Source: Nocardioides sp. URHA0032 (lineage in GTDB: Bacteria > Actinomycetota > Actinomycetes > Propionibacteriales > Nocardioidaceae). Taken from it: a DNA stretch of 64,000 nt. Under the pieces are notes generated by a model, which saw only the letters and a program-made list of their open reading frames with translations, was not told where the DNA came from and made no database searches. Positions 26,710 to 35,004 of this stretch are shown here, piece after piece. The position numbers and the translations under genes are program-made. Within the stretch, counting starts at the first letter, position 1. Every line of letters starts with the position of its first letter. The stretch is from assembly GCF_000620645.1 (NCBI RefSeq), contig NZ_JIAV01000018.1, positions 186,001 through 250,000 of the forward strand. Reading direction: 5' to 3'.

Positions 26710-27639
26710 ATGGACCGACGAGCGTCCGGACCGGCATCCGAGCAGCTGCGGTACGAGTGGCCGGCGCTGCCGGTTCGCTCGTGGGAGTCGACTCGCGACA
26801 CCCTGCACCTCTGGACGCAGATGGTCGGCAAGACCCGCCTTGCCCTGACGCCCCTGCTGAACCACTGGTGGAACGTCCCCCTGTACGTGAACTCCGTCGG
26901 CCTGACCACGTCGTTGATGCCGGTGGGCTCCCACGACAGCCTGGAGGTCACCTTCGACTTCGTCGCTCACCAGCTGGTGCTGCGTACGGTCTCCGGCGGG
27001 GTACGTGCGCTGCCGTTGGCGCCGCGTACGGTGGCCGACTTCTACGGTGACTACCTGCAGTGCCTGGTGGATCTCGACGTGGGCGTGGAACTGAATCCCA
27101 TGCCGACCGAGATCCCGGCCGCGGTCCCGTTCCCTGCGGACACGGCGCACCACAGCTATGATTCGTCGGCGGTGAACGCCTTCTGGCGATCGCTGACGTC
27201 CGCACATCGCGTCCTGACCCAGTTCCGTGCCGAGTTCGCCGGCAAGGCCAGCCCGGTGCACTTCTTCTGGGGGGCGTTCGACCTCGCGGTCACCCGATTC
27301 TCAGGGCGGCCCGCTCCCCCTCACCCGGGCGGTGTTCCCCACTGCCCGGACTGGGTCATGCGGGAGGCCTACCGGTCAGAGGTGTCGTCCTGCGGCTACT
27401 GGCCGGGGGGAGCGGAGGAGGGCGTGTTCTACGCCTACGCCTATCCCGAACCAGATGGCTATCGCGATCAGCGGCCGCGGCATGAAGCGAGCTACTACGA
27501 CCAGGAGCTGCGCGAGTTCGTGCTGCCGTACGAGGTGGTGCGCCAGGCGGACGATCCCGACGGCATCCTGCTCGAGTTCCTCCGGGACACGCACGCCTTC
27601 GCCTCGGCCCAGTGGCCGCCGGCGGCGGACATCTCCTGA
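26710..27639 (+). CDS. DUF5996 family protein
   Basis: A 309-residue soluble protein matching the DUF5996 family. Its opening WESTRDTLHLWTQMVGKTRL, ALTPLLNHWWNVPLYVNSVG and the later SPVHFFWGAFDLAVTRFSGR are the family landmarks. ASYYDQELREFVLPYE follows near the end. The molecular function of the family is unknown. The ATG at 26710 has a GAAGAGGGA RBS; the frame opens 48 nt earlier without one. The neighbours give no clear hint of pathway. Confidence 0.88.
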   Translation: MDRRASGPASEQLRYEWPALPVRSWESTRDTLHLWTQMVGKTRLALTPLLNHWWNVPLYVNSVGLTTSLMPVGSHDSLEVTFDFVAHQLVLRTVSGGVRALPLAPRTVADFYGDYLQCLVDLDVGVELNPMPTEIPAAVPFPADTAHHSYDSSAVNAFWRSLTSAHRVLTQFRAEFAGKASPVHFFWGAFDLAVTRFSGRPAPPHPGGVPHCPDWVMREAYRSEVSSCGYWPGGAEEGVFYAYAYPEPDGYRDQRPRHEASYYDQELREFVLPYEVVRQADDPDGILLEFLRDTHAFASAQWPPAADIS

Positions 27640-27692
27640 GCCGCTCGCAGCCGCCTCCGTGACCTGACGCACCGGGACTTCGTTGACCTGCC

Positions 27693-30017
27693 GTGCCCGC
27701 CCCCAGACTCCGCGCCGTAGCCGCTCTTCTCGCCACGTTCTCCCTCGTGCTCCTCGGCCTGGCCGTCGTGGACGGACCGCCGGCGGTCGCGTCGGGCGGC
27801 GGGTTCAGCGCGCACGGCAGCGCGCGGCAGGTGTACGCCGTCGGCCTCGAGGGCGGCACGACGGCCACGCTGATCGACTCCCACGGCGACACCGTCAAGC
27901 AGCAGGAGGCGGACTCGCTGGGCGGGGTGCTGTTCCGCGACGTCAAGCCCGGGACCGGCTACCGGGTGAAGGCCGGTGGCCACACGTCCGGGCCCGTGAC
28001 GGTGCACGGCACCAGCCCGCACCAGTGGAACAAGAGCATCTACAGCCAGACGATCCCCGACGACGGGTACGGCTACCTGACGACGCGGGACGGCACGAAG
28101 CTCGCCTACTCGGTGCACCCGCCCACCGACCCGGCCGGGATCGGCGGTGCGCCGCTGCCGGTGCCGACCGGGACCGACTACGCGCCGCCGTACCCGACGC
28201 TGATCGAGTACTCCGGCTACGGCTACGCCAACCCCGACGGCCCCACCAACGGCATCGCGGCGGTCGCGAACGTGATGGGCTTCGCGGTCGTCGACATCCA
28301 GATGCGCGGGACCGGCTGCTCGGGCGGCGCCTTCGACTTCTTCGAGCCGCTGCAGTCGATCGACGGCTACGACATCGTCGAGACCATCGCCCGCCAGTCC
28401 TGGGTCAAGGGCGGCAAGGTCGGGATGATGGGCATCTCGTACGGCGGCATCAGCCAGCTGTTCACCGCGCAGACCCGGCCTCCGCACCTGGCGGCGATCT
28501 CGCCGCTCTCGGTCATCGACGCGACCGCCACCACGCTGTACCCCGGCGGCAACCTCAACACCGGCTTCGCGGTGGCCTGGGCCAAGGAGCGGCAGCAGGA
28601 GGCCCAACCGGCCGGCACCGGTGCGCAGGGCACGCAGCCGTACGCCGAGCAGCGGGTCGCCGACGGCGACACGGTGTGCCAGGACAACCAGGTCCTCCAC
28701 GGCGAGGCGGCGTCGCTGATGTCCAAGATCCACGCGAACAGCCACTACCGGCCGAAGGTGGCGGACCCGCTCGACCCGGTGTCGTTCGTGCACGAGATCG
28801 ATGTGCCGACGTTCATGGCGTGCCAGTTCGAGGACGAGCAGACCGGCGGCCACTGCCCGTCTCTGGTGCGCCACTTCACGGGCACGAAGAAGAAGTGGTT
28901 CACCTTCACCAACGGCGCGCACATCGACTCGCTCGACCCCGAGACGCTGAACCGCTGGTACGACTTCCTCTCGCTCTACGTGGCCGACCAGGCTCCGGCG
29001 ATGAACGCCGCCGTCGTGCGCGCGGCCGCCCCGGTGATCTACCAGGAGGCGATGGGCATCCCGGCGAGCGACCCGATCACGCTGCCGACCGACCCCATCC
29101 AGCTCCAGCCGACGTACGACGGTGCGCTGGCGGCGTTCGAGCAGCTCCAGCCGGTGCGGGTGCTGTTCGACAACGGCGCGGGGACCGGGCCGCTCGGGAC
29201 CAACCAGCCCGGCGACCCCTACCCGGGCTACGAGCACTCCTTCGACTCCCTGCCCGTGCCCGGCACGAAGGCCGAGTCGTGGTACCTCGGCGGCGCCGGT
29301 GCGCTGGCCGACAACGCGCCCGGGAAGCAGCACGTCGACCGTTACCGCTCGGACCCGAGCCTGCTGCCCGGCACCGACTTCGCCGGCGGCACCGGCACCG
29401 GCGCGCTGTGGGGCAACGCCTCCCAGTGGAGCTGGGACTGGAAGCAGCGGAGGGCGGGGACCGCCGTCTCGTACGTCTCGGCGCCACTGGAGAAGGACGT
29501 CACCACGGTGGGCGCGGGCGCGGTGCAGCTGTGGGTGAAGTCGTCGGCGCGTGACCTCGACTTCCAGGCGACGGTCAGTGAGGTCCGGGACGGCCACGAG
29601 ACGTTCGTCCAGAGCGGCTGGCTGCGCGGCAGCGAGCGGAAGCTCGCGACCTCGGCCGACAACATCATGAAGCAGCAGCCCAGCCTCCTGGAGCCGATCC
29701 CGACCCTCCGGGCCGCCGACGTCAGCCCGATGCCGAGCGGCCGGTACACGAAGGTGGTGATCCCGCTCTACTTCCAGGGCCACGCCTACCGCGCCGGCTC
29801 GCAGATCCGGGTCACGATCTCGGCGCCGGGTGGCGAGCAGCCGATCTGGGCGTTCGCCGACGCGCGGCCGGCGGGCAAGGCGGCCGTCGTGGACGTGGCC
29901 TCGTCGCCGCAGCACCCCTCCCGACTGGTCCTCCCGGTGATCCCCGGGCTCAGCGTCGACGCTGCCGCTCCCCCGTGCCCGAGCCTGCGCAACGAGCCCT
30001 GCCGGGACGCCCCGTAG
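27693..30017 (+). CDS. Secreted X-Pro dipeptidyl-peptidase / CocE-like hydrolase
   Basis: A 774-residue exported serine hydrolase of the S15/CocE family. A signal peptide (VAALLATFSLVLLGLAVVDG) is followed by an N-terminal beta domain. The alpha/beta hydrolase core has nucleophile S249 in GMMGISYGGISQLF, a candidate acid around CQFEDEQTGGHC and histidine in TNGAHIDS. A C-terminal jelly-roll domain (DLDFQATVSEVRDG, YRAGSQIRVTISAPG) completes it. Likely roles are cleavage of X-Pro peptides or ester hydrolysis outside the cell. The GTG at 27693 starts the signal peptide directly. It converges on the sigma factor gene. Confidence 0.9.
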   Translation: MPAPRLRAVAALLATFSLVLLGLAVVDGPPAVASGGGFSAHGSARQVYAVGLEGGTTATLIDSHGDTVKQQEADSLGGVLFRDVKPGTGYRVKAGGHTSGPVTVHGTSPHQWNKSIYSQTIPDDGYGYLTTRDGTKLAYSVHPPTDPAGIGGAPLPVPTGTDYAPPYPTLIEYSGYGYANPDGPTNGIAAVANVMGFAVVDIQMRGTGCSGGAFDFFEPLQSIDGYDIVETIARQSWVKGGKVGMMGISYGGISQLFTAQTRPPHLAAISPLSVIDATATTLYPGGNLNTGFAVAWAKERQQEAQPAGTGAQGTQPYAEQRVADGDTVCQDNQVLHGEAASLMSKIHANSHYRPKVADPLDPVSFVHEIDVPTFMACQFEDEQTGGHCPSLVRHFTGTKKKWFTFTNGAHIDSLDPETLNRWYDFLSLYVADQAPAMNAAVVRAAAPVIYQEAMGIPASDPITLPTDPIQLQPTYDGALAAFEQLQPVRVLFDNGAGTGPLGTNQPGDPYPGYEHSFDSLPVPGTKAESWYLGGAGALADNAPGKQHVDRYRSDPSLLPGTDFAGGTGTGALWGNASQWSWDWKQRRAGTAVSYVSAPLEKDVTTVGAGAVQLWVKSSARDLDFQATVSEVRDGHETFVQSGWLRGSERKLATSADNIMKQQPSLLEPIPTLRAADVSPMPSGRYTKVVIPLYFQGHAYRAGSQIRVTISAPGGEQPIWAFADARPAGKAAVVDVASSPQHPSRLVLPVIPGLSVDAAAPPCPSLRNEPCRDAP

Positions 30018-30029
30018 TCAGCCCACCGG

Positions 30030-30713
30030 TCACGCAGCCTCGCCCATCAGGTCCCGCAGCTGGTCGAGGTAGCGGGTCAGCAGGCGTGACACGTGGTACT
30101 GGGTGATGCCCAGCTCGTCCGCGATCTGCTGCTGGGTCCGGTCCTCCACGAACCGCAGGTGCAGCACCCGCTGGGCCCGCTCCGGCAGCGCGCGCAGGTG
30201 CGGCCACAGCAGCAGGCGGGCCTCGGCCCGCTCCCAGGTCCGGTCCTCCTCGTCGGCGAGAGTTACGCCGATCGGGACGTCCTCGCCGAGCCGCGGGAGG
30301 TCCAGGCTGCGCGGCCGGAACAGTGACGCCACGACGACGCCCGACACCACGTGGTCCGAGAGGCCCTCGGTCCGGAGGTGCCGGTCCTGCACCCGCCGCG
30401 ACGGCCGGATCGTCCAGGCCGAGTCACGGAAGAAGTGCTTGACCGCTCCGGTCATGCACGGGATCGCGTATGCGAGGAACTCGCCGCGCGCCGGGTCGAA
30501 CTCCCGCGCCGCACGGACCAGTGCCAGGCACGCGACCTGGGTGAGGTCCGGACCGAGCTGCGAGCGCCCGACGTACCTCCTGGCGACCGAACGGGCAACG
30601 TCGATGTTGGCCAGCACGAGCGACTCGATCGCAGCCTCGCGCCGGTCCCCCGCCGCGTCGGCGAGCCGGGCGACCAGCTGAGCGTTCTGACGACGCAGCG
30701 CCTCCCCCGTCAT
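30030..30713 (-). CDS. SigB/SigF-type RNA polymerase sigma factor
   Basis: A 227-residue sigma-70 group 3 protein. Region 2 is VLANIDVARSVARRY to PDLTQVACLALVRAAREFDP and FLAYAIPCMTGAVKHFFRDS. Region 3 is reduced, and region 4 is RAQRVLHLRFVEDRTQQQIA to ELGITQYHVSRLLTRYLDQL. It is a little shorter than typical SigF. The family controls stress, sporulation or stationary-phase genes and is usually held by an anti-sigma factor. Here no anti-sigma kinase is adjacent; instead a 55-residue protein overlaps its start (4 bp). The ATG at 30713 is set by that overlap. Confidence 0.9.
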   Translation of the reverse strand: MTGEALRRQNAQLVARLADAAGDRREAAIESLVLANIDVARSVARRYVGRSQLGPDLTQVACLALVRAAREFDPARGEFLAYAIPCMTGAVKHFFRDSAWTIRPSRRVQDRHLRTEGLSDHVVSGVVVASLFRPRSLDLPRLGEDVPIGVTLADEEDRTWERAEARLLLWPHLRALPERAQRVLHLRFVEDRTQQQIADELGITQYHVSRLLTRYLDQLRDLMGEAA

Positions 30714-30877
30714 CGCCTCTCGCCTTCCTCGACGGCGACGACGGCGTCGTGCAGGCTCCGCAGCCGGGTCTCGTACGGCGTCCGCTCGGGCTCGTCGGCG
30801 TCGGCGGGGTCGGCACTCGACGCGACGTGCCGGAGCTCGGCGTCGATCTCTGCCTCCAGGCGGCTGAGCTCGCTCAT
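30710..30877 (-). CDS. Small protein coupled to the sigma factor
   Basis: A 55-residue acidic, helical protein (ELSRLEAEIDAELRHVASSA, YETRLRSLHDAVVAVEEGER). The ATG at 30877 has AAAGGGA upstream, and its stop overlaps the sigma factor start in an ATGA, so the pair is translationally coupled. It does not look like an anti-sigma kinase or STAS protein. A role in controlling or stabilising the sigma factor is a guess from position only. Confidence 0.6.
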   Translation of the reverse strand: MSELSRLEAEIDAELRHVASSADPADADEPERTPYETRLRSLHDAVVAVEEGERR

Positions 30878-30966
30878 GGTCGTCCCTTTCGTCACGGGCC
30901 GGGCGGGCTCCCGGTCACCCGTGATGACCGCGTCACCGACCGGTTCGTGACCACGAGAGGACCACC

Positions 30967-31347
30967 ATGAGCCCGCTGGAGCACGTCCGTACGGACGTCC
31001 TGGACGTCGCCTACCTCGAGACCGGACCGCCGGACGGGCCGGCGGCCGTCCTGCTGCACGGGTACCGCGTCATCGTCCCGTACCTCCGCGGCCACTGGCC
31101 GACCCGTTTCCTCGACGGCGGCACGACCGCGCCACGCTGGACCGGACGGCCGAGTCGTTCGACAACCCCGATCACGTCGACTGGTGCTGCACTCGTACCG
31201 GCACCGGCTCGGACAGGCTCGGGGAGCACCGGAGTACACCGTCCTGGAGCGGATCCTGGCGAGCCGGCCGCGGGGCACAACCTGCCCCAGGAGGCTCCCG
31301 ATGCCTTCGTCGCCGCAGTCCTCGACGTCACCCGTCTCGCGGCCTAG
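30967..31347 (+). pseudogene. Decayed alpha/beta hydrolase
   Basis: Fragments of one alpha/beta hydrolase appear in order but in different frames. The first frame gives VLDVAYLETGPPDGPAAVLLHG joined directly to YRVIVPYLRG, so one deletion is already present. The next frame gives ATLDRTAESFDNPDHVD (about 31130-31180). A third gives HSYRHRLGQARGAPEYTVLE (about 31188-31250). The first frame then returns with AGHNLPQEAPDAFVAAVLDV. The nucleophile elbow and most of the cap are missing. At least two frameshifts and two or three deletions make this a dead gene. The intact N-terminal ATG and RBS are still there. Confidence 0.8.
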
Positions 31348-34109
31348 ACACTCTCGGCCAGGGCCGCACCGATGTCCTTCCGGGATCGCACTCCCAGCTT
31401 GGTGAACACCTTCCGCAGGTGCCACTCGACCGTGTGTGCGCTGATGAAGAGCTGGGCGCCGATCTCGGGGTTCGTGAGGCCGGCGGCGGCGAGCCGGGCG
31501 ATCTGGGACTCCTGCGCCGTGAGCTCGGCGCTGGTCTGCGGCGTCGGACGTTCGGTGGCCACGCCGGCCGCGGCGAGCTCGCGCCGGGCACGCTCGGCGT
31601 ACGCCCGCGCGCCGATCCGGCTGAGCTGTCGATGCGCGGCGACCAGCTGGTCGCGGGCCTCGGCGCGACGGCCGGCGGCACGCAGCCACTCGCCGTACGC
31701 GAGCCGCGCTCGCGCTGCCATCAACCGGCCCTCGGTGCGCTCGAGCCGCTCGACGGCCTCGCGGTGGAGCGCATCCGCGTCGGGACCGGAGGCCTGCAAC
31801 GCCGCGACGTACGCCCCCGTCCCGAGCGCCCAGTCGCCGCCGCACACGGCTGTCAGGTGCGCCAACCGCCGGGCCGCTTCCGCGGCCTCCGGCTCATCGA
31901 GCCGCCCGATCCGGGCGGCCGCCTCGACCAGCTCGATCATCGAGGAGATCGCCAGCCCCATCTCCTGGGGATGAGCCGAACCGCGAACGGCCGCGGCGTA
32001 CGCCTCCTCGTGGCGGCCCAGTCCGTTGTCGAGCACCGCCGCCGCCCACTCGGTCGCCGTCAGGACCTTCCCCTCGGTTCGCAGCATCGGGTCCTCGACG
32101 ACGACGGCGATGGCGGCGCGAGTCCGGTCCTCGTCGCCCAGCCACGCCTCGAGCACCAGCGCGCCGTAGTGGCCGAAGAACGCACTGCCGGTCACCTCGC
32201 CGATGATCTCGGACTCCTCGACGAGGGTGCGGGCGGCCACGAGGTCGCCGGCGTGCACCCGGCTGGAGAGCTCGAGGAGCAGCGCCGACGGGAGCAGTGA
32301 GAGCGCCCCGACCTCGCGCGCGAGCTCGACCATCGCCGCCGGCAGCTCCGCCCAGGCCCGATCCTCGAAGACGTTGTGGGCCATCCGGCAGGCCAGCGGC
32401 AGCCAGGCGAGGTCGACGGCGGAGATGCCGCCGGTGCAGTAGGCGGTGAGCGCCTTCCGGATCAGGGGTACGCCGGCGGCGTACCCGTCGGCGTACAGGC
32501 GGGCCACGCCCTCGAGCAGCTGGTCGGACCGCGTCGGGTGCCGCGGCGGCCTCATCGCCAGCACGGCCGCGGCCACCTCGTCGATGCTCTCGCCGCCAGG
32601 CAGCTGGCCGGCGGTGTACCCCGCGTAGAAGGCGTCGCGGTACGTCTCTCTCGCCTGGCCGGGAGCGAGCCTCTCGAACTGCTGCGCAGCCTCCAGCAGC
32701 AGGGGAAGTCCGGCGCTCGGGCTGCGGGAGGCGGACAGTACCTGCCCTCGCACCAGCGTGGCCTCGGCCGCCTCCCGGTCGTCCAGCGGGCGGAAGCGGA
32801 TCTCGTCGAGCAGCTCCAGTGCCTCGTCGAACTCGCCCGCACGGCCCTTGGCGCGTGCTGCGGCCAGGGCGCGCGACCCCCGCCGCACCGGGTCCGGCGT
32901 GAGCTGAGCGGCCCGGTCCAGGAAGGCGGCCGCCGCGCGCTCGCCACCGCGCGCGCGGGCCCGCGCCGCCGCCCGCTCCAGCCCTGCGGCGACCGCTTCG
33001 TCGGGCTGCGTCGTGGCGCTGGCCAGGTGCCAGGCCAGCCGGTCCGGCTCCCGGTCCGGGTCGGTGACCTCGGCGAGCGCTCGGTGGACCTCGCGCCGGT
33101 CCTCGGGCGCCGCGGAGCGGTAGACCGCCGCCCGCACCAGCGGGTGCCGGAACCGCACCATCGTGCGGACAGTGAGCAGGCCGGACTCCTCGGCCTCGGC
33201 GACGGCGGCGTCCACGTCGAGGTCGAGCCGGCGCGAGGCGTCCCTCAGGAGAGCGATGTCCCCCACGGGCTCGGCCGCGGCCACCAGCAGCAGGCGCTGG
33301 GTGGCTGGCGTCAGGGCACGCACGCGCGACCGGAAGGTCCTCTCGAGCTGGCTGGTCAGCGTCGTCCGCTCCGGGTCGTCCGGACGGCTGCCGAGCTCGG
33401 CGCTGGTCAGGGCGCCGGGCAGCTCGATCAGCGCGAGCGGGTTCCCCCGGGCCTCGGCGAGGATCCGGTCGCGCACCCGGCGATCGAAGCGACTGGGGGC
33501 CACGGTCGACAGGAGCGCCCGCGCGGCGCGGTCGTCCAGGCCCCGCACCTCGAGCCGCGGGAGACCGTCGAGCGGGTGCCCGCGCACGGGGTCGCGCATG
33601 GCGAACACCAGCAGCACCCGCTCGGCGTGCAGCCGCCGCGCGACGAAGGCGAGCGTCTGCGCCGACACCTGGTCGAGCCACTGGGCATCGTCGACCAGGC
33701 AGACGAGCGGCTGCTCCTCGGCGACGCCGGCCAGCACGGTGAGCACCGCGAGCCCGACCAGGAACCGGTCGGGCGGGGTGCCGGCACTGAGGCCGAACGC
33801 CGTCTCCAGTGCCATCCGCTGCGGTCCCGGCAGTCGGTCGAACCGGTCCAGGAACGGCGCGCACAGCTGGTGCAGGCCGCCGAAGGCCAGCTCGACCTCG
33901 GCCTCGACGCCCGAAGCCCGCGCCACCCGGCAACCATCGGCGGTGTCGCGCACGTGGTCGAGAAGCGCGGACTTGCCGATCCCGGCATCACCGTGCAGGA
34001 CGACGGCCGCGCTCGCACCGCCCTTGACGCCCGTCACGAGGTCGTCGAGGGCTGCGCACTCTCGTCGCCGGCCGAGCAGTGCCCCCGGCCCTCCGCTAGC
34101 TCGCTCCAT
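31344..34109 (-). CDS. LAL-type LuxR regulator with AAA ATPase domain (first copy)
   Basis: A 921-residue regulator of the large ATP-binding LuxR group (MalT-like). The N-terminus has Walker A in LHGDAGIGKSALLDHV and Walker B in LVCLVDDAQWLDQ. A long helical-repeat middle follows. The C-terminal LuxR helix-turn-helix runs LTAQESQIARLAAAGLTNPE to TVEWHLRKVFTKLGVRSR. Such proteins respond to small inducers and activate transcription. The ATG at 34109 is preferred to an upstream TTG. It lies 25 bp downstream of the ECF sigma gene on the same strand. A second copy is at 35005. Confidence 0.9.
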   Translation of the reverse strand: MERASGGPGALLGRRRECAALDDLVTGVKGGASAAVVLHGDAGIGKSALLDHVRDTADGCRVARASGVEAEVELAFGGLHQLCAPFLDRFDRLPGPQRMALETAFGLSAGTPPDRFLVGLAVLTVLAGVAEEQPLVCLVDDAQWLDQVSAQTLAFVARRLHAERVLLVFAMRDPVRGHPLDGLPRLEVRGLDDRAARALLSTVAPSRFDRRVRDRILAEARGNPLALIELPGALTSAELGSRPDDPERTTLTSQLERTFRSRVRALTPATQRLLLVAAAEPVGDIALLRDASRRLDLDVDAAVAEAEESGLLTVRTMVRFRHPLVRAAVYRSAAPEDRREVHRALAEVTDPDREPDRLAWHLASATTQPDEAVAAGLERAAARARARGGERAAAAFLDRAAQLTPDPVRRGSRALAAARAKGRAGEFDEALELLDEIRFRPLDDREAAEATLVRGQVLSASRSPSAGLPLLLEAAQQFERLAPGQARETYRDAFYAGYTAGQLPGGESIDEVAAAVLAMRPPRHPTRSDQLLEGVARLYADGYAAGVPLIRKALTAYCTGGISAVDLAWLPLACRMAHNVFEDRAWAELPAAMVELAREVGALSLLPSALLLELSSRVHAGDLVAARTLVEESEIIGEVTGSAFFGHYGALVLEAWLGDEDRTRAAIAVVVEDPMLRTEGKVLTATEWAAAVLDNGLGRHEEAYAAAVRGSAHPQEMGLAISSMIELVEAAARIGRLDEPEAAEAARRLAHLTAVCGGDWALGTGAYVAALQASGPDADALHREAVERLERTEGRLMAARARLAYGEWLRAAGRRAEARDQLVAAHRQLSRIGARAYAERARRELAAAGVATERPTPQTSAELTAQESQIARLAAAGLTNPEIGAQLFISAHTVEWHLRKVFTKLGVRSRKDIGAALAESV

Positions 34110-34134
34110 GGCTCCCGGGACGAGCCTAGCCAAC

Positions 34135-34833
34135 CTAGGCGGCGCGCGAGCGATCAGTCCGTTGGCGTGGACGCACGGTCCGCGAGCAGGTCGCCGGCTC
34201 CACGTCCCGGGTCAGGACCTGTTCGAGTGCCTCGAGGTGACCGCTCCGGGACGCGGTGAGGAACGCCGTCACCAGGTGCTGGTGCAGATCCGGGTCCACC
34301 GGTCGGTCGCGGTCACCGTCGATGCGGGTCTGCGCACGACGCACCAGCTGCCGGGCGTTGGGGATGCTGGTGCGGAGCAGGCGCGCCACGTCGCCGTACG
34401 CGTAGTCGAAGCCTTTGCGGAGCAGGTACGCCGCGAGCTCGCCGGACGTCAACCGCGACATGAGCAGGGCAAGGGTCTCCTCGACCTCCGCGGTCTGCTC
34501 GGCGCGGCGCGTCGGGTCGAACGCGGGGTCCACCAGGTCGGCCAGCGGCGCCTCGGCCGGGGTCTCGTGTCGATGCCGTGCGGACTGGATGACGTTGATC
34601 GCGAGGCGCGTGGTCGCCGTGGTGAGGAACGCCGCGGGGTTCTTGACCGTCGACCGGTCGGTGCGCTGCCAGCGGAGCCAGGCCTCCTGGACCACGTCCT
34701 CGGCGCTCGAGACGTCACCGGTGACCCGGTAGGCGACGCGGAACAGACGGGTACGGTGCGCGAGGAAGACCTCGACGGCGATGTCCAGCTCCGTCCCCGT
34801 GCGGGTCGTCGTCTCCAGGCCTGGCGCGGACAT
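34135..34833 (-). CDS. ECF sigma factor with truncated SnoaL tail (SigJ/ECF41-like)
   Basis: A 232-residue extracytoplasmic-function sigma factor. Region 2 is VFLAHRTRLFRVAYRVTGDV to SAEDVVQEAWLRWQRTDRST, then NPAAFLTTATTRLAINVIQS. Region 4 is LTSGELAAYLLRKGFDYAYG to SIPNARQLVRRAQTRI. ECF41/SigJ proteins normally continue with a SnoaL-like domain of 100 residues or more. Here only its first helix (LVTAFLTASRSGHLEALEQV) remains, followed by a basic tail. No anti-sigma gene is adjacent. GAGGAG precedes the ATG at 34833. Confidence 0.85.
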   Translation of the reverse strand: MSAPGLETTTRTGTELDIAVEVFLAHRTRLFRVAYRVTGDVSSAEDVVQEAWLRWQRTDRSTVKNPAAFLTTATTRLAINVIQSARHRHETPAEAPLADLVDPAFDPTRRAEQTAEVEETLALLMSRLTSGELAAYLLRKGFDYAYGDVARLLRTSIPNARQLVRRAQTRIDGDRDRPVDPDLHQHLVTAFLTASRSGHLEALEQVLTRDVEPATCSRTVRPRQRTDRSRAA

Positions 34834-35004
34834 CGCGGGCTCCTCTGCGGTGGGTGGTGGGGATGCCTCCACCCTCGTTCCGCAGGGACCACGCTCGCGC
34901 CCCGGAAGTCCGTGGTCGGGTCCGTGGGCAACCCCGGTGGATGCCCTCCCACGGAGCGCCGCGGACCGTCCCACGGGCCTCCGCCGACTATGGAGTGCGG
35001 GGGG

